DNA of 17,416 bases from Pseudomonadales bacterium (GCA_016765265.1 JAESQG010000300.1:1-17416), one strand, 5' to 3'. Counted from the first letter of the stretch, positions 1 to 7,559 are shown. Program-made: numbers and translations. The notes: generated by a model from the sequence alone, not told the origin.

Positions 1-1131
1 ATGCACCAAACAAACCGCGCCGATACCTACCATATGAGCAAGACCTACTTTCGCATCAGGCTGTTGGCGCGCACCGGCTTCTCCTCTGAGTTGTCGGGTC
101 ACCTCTACTATCTGCCCAGTGCCTGTGGGTCCGATGGGATGCCCCATCGCCAATAGTCCGCCAGAAGGACTCAACGCACAGCGGCCACCGATATCAAAAG
201 CACCTGATGCGATTAATTCTGCAGCCTCGCCTTCGCCACAAAGTCCCATTGCTTCTGCATATAATATTTCTTCGATACTAAAAGCATCGTGTAGCTCAAC
301 TACATCCACTTCCTCAGGTGATAGACCGCTTTGATCATAAGCTTTGAATACAGTGCTTTTAGTCAGAGCTGAATCGATATCTGTACCTGCTGGATATAAT
401 TGTTCTGAGGCAGAAACCGAAGCCATTACTTTGACTAAACGACCTTCATCAATATTAAGTCGAGCAATAGCATCTTCAGAGACAACCACCACCGCAGCAG
501 CGCCTTCGCCCACGGGACAACACTGTAGTCTTGTCAGAGGACCTGCCATAAAGGGAGGTTCAAGCACTTCTGCCATAGTTCTTTCTTTTTGTCTTTGTGC
601 AAAAGGATTTAACGCACCGTTACGGTGATTCTTAACGGCAACAGATGCGAGATGCTCTGATGTAATACCACTCTGAGCCATGTATCGATTAGCCAACAGC
701 GCAAAGTGGGCAACAGGTGCTGTCCCTCTACCCACAAGGTCTCTACCTCTGCCCGCACTTGCACCCTTCAGCGGTGGCCCTGGTTTATCAACCCCTGCCG
801 CCATCGATACATCGGTTAGCCCGCAGGCCACATCGATGCAGGCTTGACGAAACGAAGTGGAACCCGATGCAGATGCGTTCTCGACCTGAGCAATAGGAAT
901 ACCAGTAGTGCCTAGATGCTTAATCATTGCTCGGCCTGGCGCCATACCTAATAAAGCCGTTCCTAAATAAAAAGATTCAATATCCTTCCAGCTTATATCA
1001 GCATCAGATAATGCAGAACGAATCGCAGTGAGGCCTATTTCAACGTAGGATCGTTCCGACTTGCGCTGATATCGGTCTAAACCAATCCCAACAACATAAA
1101 CTGGGCGCATTTCCTTTATGGATTTAGTCAT
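1..1131 (-). CDS. Thiolase-fold enzyme (SCP-x / lipid-transfer type), lacking the nucleophilic Cys; C-terminus cut by window edge
   Basis: Translating the minus strand from the ATG at 1131 gives 377 codons with no stop before the left edge. The family is usually about 385-395 residues, so only a short tail is missing. Thiolase landmarks appear in order: the loop VENASASGS (83-91), HDAFS (281-285), GLCGEGEA (296-303), SPSGGL then GHPIG (330-334), and the terminal strand HMVGIGAVC (366-374). The family is SCP-x/lipid-transfer thiolase, which cleaves 3-ketoacyl-CoA or, in relatives such as Ltp2, performs retro-aldol cleavage of steroid side chains. The residue expected to be the acyl-accepting Cys is Ser87, and the Cys of the SCP2-type HDCF motif is Ala283; His281 and His331 are kept. 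The start lies one base after the DUF35 stop, with GGAGAGGG upstream, so the two are probably translationally coupled and form a complex. The fold is sure; the reaction (thiolysis, aldol cleavage or other) is open. Confidence 0.9.
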   Translation of the reverse strand, partial: MTKSIKEMRPVYVVGIGLDRYQRKSERSYVEIGLTAIRSALSDADISWKDIESFYLGTALLGMAPGRAMIKHLGTTGIPIAQVENASASGSTSFRQACIDVACGLTDVSMAAGVDKPGPPLKGASAGRGRDLVGRGTAPVAHFALLANRYMAQSGITSEHLASVAVKNHRNGALNPFAQRQKERTMAEVLEPPFMAGPLTRLQCCPVGEGAAAVVVVSEDAIARLNIDEGRLVKVMASVSASEQLYPAGTDIDSALTKSTVFKAYDQSGLSPEEVDVVELHDAFSIEEILYAEAMGLCGEGEAAELIASGAFDIGGRCALSPSGGLLAMGHPIGPTGTGQIVEVTRQLRGEAGARQQPDAKVGLAHMVGIGAVCLVH

Positions 1132-1132
1132 G

Positions 1133-1498
1133 TTATTTACCCTCTCCATAAAATCTGACCACTGATTTTTCATCAATTGTCTCTACCCGGCCCGCCACAG
1201 AATCACCGATATTCAACGCCACATCATGGCCTAGTATTGCTCGTATAGTGGGCCCGTTGTCTAGTTCAATGGTACAAAGGGTGAAAGATTTGTCACTACC
1301 TGGTTTGATATCTGCAAACGAGAGTGACCGTCCTTGCATTGAAAACCTTTTACTACTAAGACCCTCTCCATAAGTGCCACACTGTTCGCAGCCAAATTCC
1401 ACCGCCGGAAACCAAGAGTACTGACAGTGCCCACATGTGGTACCTAGAACAATAGGCCTTCCGTTCTCGAGGATGAAGGGTTGGGTTGATTCCGCCAT
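1133..1498 (-). CDS. DUF35 / OB-fold zinc-ribbon protein, partner of the thiolase-fold enzyme
   Basis: This 121-residue protein has an N-terminal rubredoxin-like zinc ribbon with Cys22-x2-Cys25 and Cys37-x2-Cys40, followed by a beta-rich OB-fold from about residue 52 (FSMQGRSLSF through VETIDEKSVVRFYG). This is the two-part layout of DUF35 (COG1545) proteins. Family members bind thiolase-superfamily enzymes: known pairs are the DUF35 domain of ChsH2 with the aldolase Ltp2, BbsA with the thiolase BbsB, and archaeal DUF35 with acetoacetyl-CoA thiolase and HMG-CoA synthase. The adjacent downstream thiolase gene makes the same partnership very likely here. It is a stand-alone DUF35, without the MaoC hydratase domain fused in ChsH2. 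The ATG at 1498 is preceded by AAAGGAT, a modest ribosome binding site. The ligand of the OB-fold is not visible. Confidence 0.93.
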   Translation of the reverse strand: MAESTQPFILENGRPIVLGTTCGHCQYSWFPAVEFGCEQCGTYGEGLSSKRFSMQGRSLSFADIKPGSDKSFTLCTIELDNGPTIRAILGHDVALNIGDSVAGRVETIDEKSVVRFYGEGK

Positions 1499-1853
1499 TT
1501 TTTAATATCCTTTATTTATATCGAATCCCTGTTTTATTAGAGAATACTATCAAGAAATGAATAGAAATAAACACATCCAGATGAGAATACTTTGATTTGA
1601 TCTACAAAAGTCCGTACATTTATTGGTAACCAAACAACAATTGGTATTTGTGGCGTTACCAGGACATAGGATGTCTTCTGAGCGGCGGTGGCGATAAAGC
1701 TCACAGTCCTCAGTAATATGGAATTATAGTGGCTGATTACACACTTTTATCTATCATACCTGCTCTCATTCCCTCTCCTATCGACGTCGCCTTTTTATCA
1801 ACGAATAAGATATTCACACTTTTTATTAACACGCTTTTATGGGGAGTTAAATT
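1499..1853. promoter_or_regulatory. Divergent intergenic region between the DUF35/thiolase and SDR/synthetase operons
   Basis: These 355 bases separate two operons that read away from each other, so both promoters should lie here. I see no convincing ORF and no clean -35/-10 pair. The notable structure is a cluster of TTGGTA-type half-sites at 1623-1661. The plus-strand gene has a good ribosome binding site (GGGGAG) just before its ATG at 1854. Confidence 0.6.
1623..1661. promoter_or_regulatory. Candidate operator: repeated TTGGTA/TACCA half-sites
   Basis: TTGGT at 1623-1627 and ACCAA at 1629-1633 form an inverted repeat with a one-base centre. A second TTGGTA begins at 1641, 18 bases after the first, and TGGTA (1642-1646) is matched by TACCA (1657-1661) in inverted orientation. 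Two or three related half-sites in a divergent promoter region would suit a TetR- or GntR-type regulator, but no regulator gene is in the window and short repeats of this size can arise by chance. Confidence 0.3.
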
Positions 1854-2597
1854 ATGAAAAATGGCCATGCCTTATTAACAGGAGCTTTAGGTGGACTGGG
1901 CACCGCTATGACCGTTGCTTTAAGCGAAGCAGGAATTCCTATTATTGCCACTGATCGACGGCGGGAGGATTTTGAACCTTGGCGCGACAGCTTACCGGAG
2001 GTTGCACGGGACAATATCAGCTTTTATCCATTAGATGTGACCAAAGAGCAACAGGTCGACGAACTTGCTGAGGTATTAAAATCTCGAAATATTCATATTT
2101 CATATTTAATCAATAACGCAGGTATCCAAGGGGCAGCTAAACCATGGGAAATGACCACAAAGACCTGGCACCGAGTCATGCAGGTGAACATTGATGGCAC
2201 TTTTTTTCTTACCAGAGCGTTTAGCCAGGCTATGTCCGAGTCAGGTTTCGGACGTATAGTGAATATTGCTTCATTATTTGCTTATCACCCGGGGCGTGGT
2301 CAGGGCCCCTACGCAGCGGGCAAAGCCGCCATCACAGGCTATACCCGTTCCTCAGCGCTTGATCTCGCTTCAACCGGTGTCACAGTCAATGCCATTGCAC
2401 CAGGTTATATTTGGCACGAAAGGCTAGCAGAAGTGTTTGCCGGTAATAGCACGCCTACATTTGATGAAGTACCAATGAAAAGGTCTGGAAAACCGGAAGA
2501 GATTGCGGCAACTGTTGCCTTTCTTGTTTCGGAGGGCGCCGGATATATTACGGGCCAAACGATACACGTCAACGGTGGCTTATATCTCCCAGGATAA
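1854..2597 (+). CDS. SDR family NAD(P)-dependent oxidoreductase (FabG-like)
   Basis: A 247-residue classical short-chain dehydrogenase/reductase, the usual length for the family. It carries the complete motif set: cofactor loop TGALGGLG (9-16), acidic Asp34 after the second strand, which favours NAD over NADP, DV at 61-62, NNAG (87-90), Asn112, and the catalytic Ser140, Tyr153 and Lys157 (YAAGK). The C-terminus GYITGQTIHVNGG is typical of the FabG-like group. The reaction is oxidation or reduction of a hydroxyl/keto group on an unknown substrate. With the CoA ligase encoded downstream and the thiolase pair encoded divergently, a 3-hydroxyacyl-CoA or hydroxysteroid dehydrogenase role is plausible, but this is inference. 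The start is supported by GGGGAG a few bases upstream. A 144-base gap separates it from the next gene, so co-transcription is likely but not certain. Confidence 0.93.
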   Translation: MKNGHALLTGALGGLGTAMTVALSEAGIPIIATDRRREDFEPWRDSLPEVARDNISFYPLDVTKEQQVDELAEVLKSRNIHISYLINNAGIQGAAKPWEMTTKTWHRVMQVNIDGTFFLTRAFSQAMSESGFGRIVNIASLFAYHPGRGQGPYAAGKAAITGYTRSSALDLASTGVTVNAIAPGYIWHERLAEVFAGNSTPTFDEVPMKRSGKPEEIAATVAFLVSEGAGYITGQTIHVNGGLYLPG

Positions 2598-2741
2598 AGT
2601 CATAGGAAGTGCATAAGCAGGCGGGAATTGCGGTCCTAGTCCACATTATTAGGCCCGCAAATTATAAGGGCCGCGCATTATTGGAGCTGCAAACAATCCA
2701 GCATGTAAAATGGGTTGAGGAATTAAGAGGAGAGAACAATT

Positions 2742-4388
2742 ATGATGACCAATAGCTACGCGTCGATCTGGGAAAGTATTTCAGACATCGTACCAGATCG
2801 ACCCGCCATTATTCATGGTGACACAACCCGTACATGGCGTGAGTTCGAACAGCGATCTAGTCGCCTTGCCGGTGCTTTCGTTAAAGCGGGTCTAAAACAG
2901 GATTCTAAAATCGGTCACTATCTATATAACTGCAATGAGTACATTGAATCTCATTTCGCGGCCTTCAAGATGCGCGCTTCTCCCATTAATGTAAATTATC
3001 GTTATCTTGAAGAGGAGCTTATTTATCTACTGGACAACAGCGATAGCGAAGCCGTGTTATTCCACGGCCGTTTGGCAGATAGAATCGCTTTGGTTAAAGA
3101 TAGTCTCCCAAAATTAAAACTACTGATCCAAGTGGAGGATGATACCAATACTCCCTTAATCGACGGTGCAGTGGCTTTTGAAGATTTCCTCGCAAGCGCG
3201 CAGCCCATGTCTCGGATTGAGAGATCTGAAGATGATATTTATATGCTCTATACCGGAGGCACTACGGGAATGCCGAAAGGTGTTATGTATCGACAAGGAG
3301 ACCATAGCAAAGGGATGAGCCTGAGCTACGACTTTCGGGGTTTGAAGAGACCAAGAACAAATGAAGAGTTATCCAAAACCATTTTGTCCCTCGATGCAAA
3401 GGGTGCATTACCTGTATCCTTAGCTGCCTGTCCTTTGATGCATGGTACCGGTATTTGGGTGGGTGCATTTGCCCCGTTGATGATTGGCGGATGCGCTGTC
3501 ACCATACCCAACATCCATTTCGACCCGGATGGTTTATTGCGTGAAGTGACTCGCGATAAAGTAACCGATTTAATCATCGTGGGTGATGCTTTTGCAAAGC
3601 CCATCGTTAAAGCTCTCGACGCTGCCGTAGAAGCCGGCACCCCCCATGATATTTCCTCCATCAGTATGGTGATATCCTCGGGCGTGATGTGGACTGCTGA
3701 AGTAAAACAACAAATGCTCACTCACCATGACATGATGCTAGTAGATGCTATGGGCTCTACGGAAGGCTCCATGGGTCGCTCCTTTACTAATAGAAAATCA
3801 GATAGCAAAACAGCAAAATTTGAAATGGGCGAGCATACTAAAGTCTTTAATGACAACGATGAAGAGGTTAAACCAGGTTCTGGAGAGGCGGGTATGATAG
3901 CCGCCGGAGGTATGGTGCCAGTGGGTTATTTTAAGGACCCTGAGAAAACCGCTAAGACCTTCCGTACTGTGGGCGGAGTTCGTTATAGTTTTCCCGGTGA
4001 TTTCGCTACGGTTGAAGCAGACGGCAGCATTAAGCTACTAGGACGAGGATCCGCTTGCATTAATAGCGGAGGCGAAAAAATATTTCCGGAAGAGGTCGAA
4101 GAAGCAATTAAACGACACTCCTCAGTCTACGACTGTCTAGTGGTTGGCGTACCTGATGAACGATTCGGTGAGAAAGTAATTGCCGTGGCATCCCCACGGG
4201 AAGGCCAAATCTTGATTGAATCAGATCTTATTCTAGAGGCACGTAAGCACGTCGCGGGATATAAATTACCAAAGAAAGTCGTAGCTGTTGCCGAGGTTAA
4301 GCGCGCTCCTAATGGTAAGGCGGATTATAAATGGGCCAAAGAAACTGCAGTAGAAGCCACCTCGACTCTAGAGGCATCCATCGTATAA
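2742..4388 (+). CDS. Acyl-CoA synthetase (AMP-forming), FadD19-like
   Basis: A 548-residue ANL-superfamily adenylating enzyme that activates a carboxylic acid via an acyl-AMP to the CoA thioester. Visible motifs are the P-loop YTGGTTGMPKG (170-180), the mid-protein DAMGSTEG acyl/adenylate-binding motif, PGDFA, the hinge-region GRGSACINSGGEKIFPEEVEE, and the C-terminal catalytic lysine Lys526 in PNGKADY. The extended P-loop context (PKGVMYRQ) and the length resemble, from memory, the FadD19 group of actinobacterial steroid side-chain ligases, but marine bacteria carry many relatives with other substrates. The ribosome binding site AGGAGAG lies 8 bases before the ATG at 2742; a second in-frame ATG follows immediately, so the true N-terminus could be one residue shorter. 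It probably forms an operon with the upstream SDR. It is expected to be cytoplasmic or loosely membrane-associated. Confidence 0.93.
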   Translation: MMTNSYASIWESISDIVPDRPAIIHGDTTRTWREFEQRSSRLAGAFVKAGLKQDSKIGHYLYNCNEYIESHFAAFKMRASPINVNYRYLEEELIYLLDNSDSEAVLFHGRLADRIALVKDSLPKLKLLIQVEDDTNTPLIDGAVAFEDFLASAQPMSRIERSEDDIYMLYTGGTTGMPKGVMYRQGDHSKGMSLSYDFRGLKRPRTNEELSKTILSLDAKGALPVSLAACPLMHGTGIWVGAFAPLMIGGCAVTIPNIHFDPDGLLREVTRDKVTDLIIVGDAFAKPIVKALDAAVEAGTPHDISSISMVISSGVMWTAEVKQQMLTHHDMMLVDAMGSTEGSMGRSFTNRKSDSKTAKFEMGEHTKVFNDNDEEVKPGSGEAGMIAAGGMVPVGYFKDPEKTAKTFRTVGGVRYSFPGDFATVEADGSIKLLGRGSACINSGGEKIFPEEVEEAIKRHSSVYDCLVVGVPDERFGEKVIAVASPREGQILIESDLILEARKHVAGYKLPKKVVAVAEVKRAPNGKADYKWAKETAVEATSTLEASIV

Positions 4389-4586
4389 ACAAGATCTTAA
4401 CCACTTGAGGTGATGGAATAAAAACAGGAGAATGAAAACAGTCAATTCCTTATGGGTAATAAGGTCGCAGGTATTAACGATCTAGGTATTAGCGTTCGCG
4501 ATGGGTTAATTTATCAAAACTGAGGACATATCGTGAGAGTCTCAGTGACGTTTAAATAATTTGACGACAACTGATTATTCATCTTA

Positions 4587-4638
4587 TTGGAGTGTACCCC
4601 ACTTATGGGTCCAATATAGTATAGGGGTTACACTCCAA
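4587..4638. repeat. 52-base long inverted repeat (hairpin or mobile-element remnant)
   Basis: Left arm TTGGAGTGTACCCC (4587-4600) pairs with right arm GGGGTTACACTCCAA (4624-4638): ten plus four base pairs with one bulged A, around a 23-base loop. No T-run follows, so this is not a classical intrinsic terminator. The symmetric ends TTGGAGTGTA/TACACTCCAA, and an inner stretch reading GTACCCCACTTATGGGTCC, recall the end of an IS3-type element, so a solo end or MITE is possible. It could also simply end the upstream transcript. The structure is certain; the identity is not. Confidence 0.75.
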
Positions 4639-4668
4639 AGAGCTTGCGTAAAAGCGACCTACATTTTT

Positions 4669-4698
4669 CACATGGACATTTTCCACACGGACATTATC
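4669..4698 (+). repeat. 15-base tandem duplication
   Basis: Two adjacent 15-base units, CACATGGACATTTTC (4669-4683) and CACACGGACATTATC (4684-4698), differ at two positions. It lies between the long hairpin and the SPFH gene. No function is apparent; it could be a paired protein-binding site or replication slippage. Confidence 0.6.
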
Positions 4699-4854
4699 CC
4701 GCTAGAATAGCTTTAAAAAACCTCACTTCCAGGGGCGCGAAATCGCCACAACATAATAAGTCCTATGGTATATTACACTTTATAATTGAATTAGAATAAT
4801 TCGACTTACGGGCGGCGTTTTGTCCCCACAAAAAACACATAAAAGGTAGCCTCT

Positions 4855-5838
4855 ATGGAAATCGCAATTGCAATCATAACCTCGCCACTATTATGGCTCA
4901 CAATAGTCGGCCTATTTGCCCTCAAAAAAGGAATTCTTTTCGTCCCTCAAAACAGAGGATATGTGGTTTACACATTGGGAAAATACAGCGGAACTCTCAG
5001 TGCGGGGCTCAATTTTATTATCCCTTTTGTTCAGACCGTGGCTGCCGATAGAAACTTGAAAGAACAATCTTTAGAAATCAACTCTCAATCGGCCATTACC
5101 AAAGATAATATCACCCTACAGATAGACGGAATATTATTTATGAAAGTCACCGATGCTGCGGCTGCCACCAATAATATAAGTGATTATAAATTAGCAGTTA
5201 TACAGCTCGCAATGACCACAATGCGTAATGCCATTGGCTCCATGGAACTCGACGAATGTTTTCAGAATCGAGATCTCATTAACGGCAGTATCCTCACAGC
5301 TATGACCGAAGCAACGGCACCTTGGGGTGTGCAGGTAACTCGGTATGAAATAAAAGACATTACACCCCCCCAATCGATTAAAGAAGACATGGAAAAACAA
5401 ATGACTGCCGAGCGCGAAAAACGCTCCGTTATCCTCACTGCCGAAGGTGTTAAAACGGCGGCCATCACCAAGGCTGAAGGCGAAAAACGTGCTCGTGTAT
5501 TGGCAGCCGAAGCCGAAAAAGCGCAACAGGTTTTAATGGCAGAAGCAGTAAAGGAACAGCAGGTACTAGAAGCAACTGGTAAAGCTGAAGCAATACGATT
5601 AGTTTCTGAAGCAGATGCCACGGCGCTGAAAGTAGTAGGGACTGAAGCGGCTACAACAGAAGGGAGACATGCGGTTCAATTGACGCTCGCTCAGCAAACA
5701 ATAGAAGCTCATAGAGCCATTGCCGCTACCGGATCGGTTATTTTGACCGATGGTAAAACTGGCAACAATGTTTCTGATACCGTTGCCCAGGCTATAGCCG
5801 TGTCAAATGCACTGCAGCTTAATGATATACAATTATAA
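4855..5838 (+). CDS. SPFH / band 7 (stomatin-like, QmcA/paraslipin-type) membrane protein
   Basis: A 327-residue protein with one N-terminal membrane segment (about residues 4-25, rich in Ile/Leu/Ala), then the SPFH core (about 28-180: VPQNRGYVVYTLGKYSGTL, AGLNFIIPF, ITKDNITLQIDGILFMKV, GVQVTRYEIKDITPP), and an Ala/Glu/Lys-rich coiled coil (about 185-265) that mediates oligomerisation in this family. These proteins form ring-shaped membrane scaffolds in lipid microdomains and often assist proteases or membrane-stress responses. The gene is followed 15 bases later by an nfeD-type gene, the same arrangement as qmcA-ybbJ of E. coli, which supports the call strongly. The length matches short stomatin-like proteins of about 300-330 residues. 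It has no obvious functional tie to the catabolic genes around it, though a role in tolerance of hydrophobic substrates is conceivable. Confidence 0.93.
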   Translation: MEIAIAIITSPLLWLTIVGLFALKKGILFVPQNRGYVVYTLGKYSGTLSAGLNFIIPFVQTVAADRNLKEQSLEINSQSAITKDNITLQIDGILFMKVTDAAAATNNISDYKLAVIQLAMTTMRNAIGSMELDECFQNRDLINGSILTAMTEATAPWGVQVTRYEIKDITPPQSIKEDMEKQMTAEREKRSVILTAEGVKTAAITKAEGEKRARVLAAEAEKAQQVLMAEAVKEQQVLEATGKAEAIRLVSEADATALKVVGTEAATTEGRHAVQLTLAQQTIEAHRAIAATGSVILTDGKTGNNVSDTVAQAIAVSNALQLNDIQL

Positions 5839-5853
5839 AACTAAGGATAAAGA

Positions 5854-6336
5854 ATGGGCGCAATTGTAGATTATTTTTTAGAGCACCATGACAAGCTACT
5901 CTACCTTGTGGCCGGATTTAGTTTAGTGCTTGAATTAACGTTTATGGGCCTAAGTGGTCCATTGTTATTTTTCGCTATAGGCTGTTGCATCACAGGCATC
6001 TTTGCGAGCCTGGAGTTAGTTACAACATGGGAGTATGAAGTACTTTCTGTGGGTACTCTTTCACTATTAAGTGCGGTCATCTTATGGAAACCCCTAAAAA
6101 ACTTTCAAGGCACGACCCAAGTAAGTGATAGTAGTAGTGATATGATTGGACAAATCGTTCCCGTCAGCGATGAAGTCACTATAAATGGCGGGAGTGTTCG
6201 TCATTCAGGCATAGACTGGCAGGCAAGACTGGATCTTAGCTCAATACACGAATCCTTGACGCCGGGATTAAGGGTGGAAATTTGCGCTGTGGACGGGAAT
6301 GTGATGATCGTTAAAGAACAATCTTCAAATTCATAA
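5854..6336 (+). CDS. NfeD family membrane protein (short form, YbbJ-like)
   Basis: A 160-residue protein with about three hydrophobic membrane segments in its first half (about 14-34, 35-52 and 62-80), then a soluble C-terminal OB-fold domain (about 96-155: MIGQIVPVSDEV, GSVRHSGIDWQARL, LTPGLRVEICAVDGNVMIVKE). This is the short NfeD class without the N-terminal ClpP-like protease domain of long NfeD. NfeD proteins are encoded next to SPFH genes and are thought to bind them, here the gene immediately upstream. The ATG at 5854 has TAAGGATAA just before it. The pair almost certainly forms one transcript, closed by the hairpin at 6406-6444. Confidence 0.9.
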   Translation: MGAIVDYFLEHHDKLLYLVAGFSLVLELTFMGLSGPLLFFAIGCCITGIFASLELVTTWEYEVLSVGTLSLLSAVILWKPLKNFQGTTQVSDSSSDMIGQIVPVSDEVTINGGSVRHSGIDWQARLDLSSIHESLTPGLRVEICAVDGNVMIVKEQSSNS

Positions 6337-6405
6337 GGACAGGATGATCTGGACGCAAGCACATTTACCGATACATCTTAAAAGCTTTACGCTATCGGGA
6401 AGCTC

Positions 6406-6444
6406 AGAGGCTCGTTCACTCTAGGAGTGAGTGAACGAGCCTCT
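6406..6444. terminator. Hairpin between convergent genes, probable bidirectional terminator
   Basis: AGAGGCTCGTTCACT (6406-6420) and its exact reverse complement (6430-6444) form a perfect 15-bp stem with a 9-base loop. It sits between the 3' ends of the NfeD gene and the zinc alcohol dehydrogenase gene, where a shared terminator is expected. A proper T-run is missing on both sides; only a weak TTTCCTT follows on the plus strand. Confidence 0.65.
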
Positions 6445-6455
6445 CGCAAGTTTCC

Positions 6456-7559
6456 TTAATCAAACGTGATGACAGTACGAGTTACCTTTCCTCCATCCAT
6501 CATTTTAAATGCTTCATTAATATCTTCCAGTGGCAAGCGTTCCGAAATCATGGAATCTAAATCCAATCTTTCTTGTTTGTAGAAGTCCAAGTAATCCAAA
6601 GCATCGATATGAAATCTATTGGACCCCATAAAGCAACCAATAATCGATTTTTCTACGTAAAAGTGGCCTGGATCTAACTCCAGCTTTTGCCCATGAGGAA
6701 TCGCACCAACAATAATTGCCAGGCCGCGCGGAGCCAAGGAATAAAAGCTTTGCTGGGATAATTGCGTCAAGCCTACAGCGTCAAAGGCATAGTCAACACC
6801 GCCTCGACTTAATTTTTTGATCGCTTTAACGGGATCACCATCAGGACTGTCGGGGCCACCTAAGATGGTGTGAGTCGCACCAAATTTACGCGCAATGTCC
6901 AGTTTCTCAGGCACTAGGTCTATAGCGATAATTTGTTTTGCACCAGCAATCCGAGCCCCTTGGATAATAGAGATACCAATCCCGCCTGCGCCGAAAACAG
7001 CTACCGTGGACCCAGGTTTTACCTTAGCAGTATTTAGTGCTGCACCTACACCTGTAGTCACTGCACAACCAACCAAAGATGCACTATCTAAAGGAATATC
7101 ATCATCGATCTTAACCACAGCGGATTCGTGCACTAACATTTTCTCGCAAAAAGCGGATAAGTCTGCAAATTGCGTCAAGGGTTTTCCGTCGAGAGAAATT
7201 CTAGGAGTGTCTCCCTTCTTACGCTGGCACGCTCTTCGATCCATACACAAATAAGGTCGCCCTTGTTGACATTGCTTACATCGTCCACAGAACATAGAGG
7301 TGCAGGCGATGACATGATCACCAACAGCAACAGATCTCACCGCCGAACCCACAGCTTCAACCACACCCGCAGGCTCATGCCCAGGAATGGTCGGCACAGG
7401 CCCTAAAATCGAGCCCTTAACAAAATGTAGATCGCTATGGCAAACCCCACAGGCAACGGTTTTAACCAACACCTCATTCGGTTGTGGATTATCAATTTCC
7501 ACTTCTTCAATTTTAAGGTCTACCCCTTTTTCCCTAAATACCGCTGCTTTTGCCTTCAT
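6456..7559 (-). CDS. Zinc-dependent alcohol dehydrogenase (MDR superfamily, class III-like)
   Basis: A 367-residue medium-chain dehydrogenase that oxidises an alcohol to the aldehyde, or the reverse, with NAD. The catalytic-zinc ligands Cys40 (GVCHSD), His61-Glu62 (PGHEPAG) and Cys165 (VGCAVTTG) are present, as is the structural-zinc lobe Cys91, Cys94, Cys97 and Cys105. The Rossmann motif is GAGGIG (190-195), with Asp214 at the end of the second strand pointing to NAD. Sequence style and length resemble the class III/NDMA-dependent alcohol dehydrogenases common in Actinobacteria and marine Proteobacteria that use aryl or terpenoid alcohols, but the substrate cannot be assigned. It stands alone on the minus strand with a gene-free region upstream. 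The site before the ATG (AAGGGA) is weak but usable. Confidence 0.93.
   Translation of the reverse strand: MKAKAAVFREKGVDLKIEEVEIDNPQPNEVLVKTVACGVCHSDLHFVKGSILGPVPTIPGHEPAGVVEAVGSAVRSVAVGDHVIACTSMFCGRCKQCQQGRPYLCMDRRACQRKKGDTPRISLDGKPLTQFADLSAFCEKMLVHESAVVKIDDDIPLDSASLVGCAVTTGVGAALNTAKVKPGSTVAVFGAGGIGISIIQGARIAGAKQIIAIDLVPEKLDIARKFGATHTILGGPDSPDGDPVKAIKKLSRGGVDYAFDAVGLTQLSQQSFYSLAPRGLAIIVGAIPHGQKLELDPGHFYVEKSIIGCFMGSNRFHIDALDYLDFYKQERLDLDSMISERLPLEDINEAFKMMDGGKVTRTVITFD

Larger units (their letters stand above)
4389..4854. other. 466-base gene-free region with a strong hairpin and a short tandem repeat
   Basis: No supported gene lies here. The longest readings are very short peptides without family resemblance, such as a 23-codon ORF starting near 4452. 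Two structures stand out: the 52-base hairpin at 4587-4638 and the 15-base tandem duplication at 4669-4698. The promoter of the SPFH/NfeD pair should lie toward the right end, but I see no clear consensus. The synthetase has no canonical U-tract terminator after its stop. Confidence 0.6.

Noticed and set aside
119..628. Two plus-strand ORFs over the thiolase region
   Set aside because: They are antisense to a clear thiolase-fold coding region and show no family features.
2652..2672. GGCCC/GGGCC small inverted repeat between SDR and synthetase
   Set aside because: Five-base arms with an 11-base loop are too weak to call as a terminator or operator.
4452..4523. 23-codon ORF (MGNKVAGINDLG...) in the gap after the synthetase
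   Set aside because: It is too short, lacks a ribosome binding site, and matches no family I recognise; a gene remnant cannot be shown.
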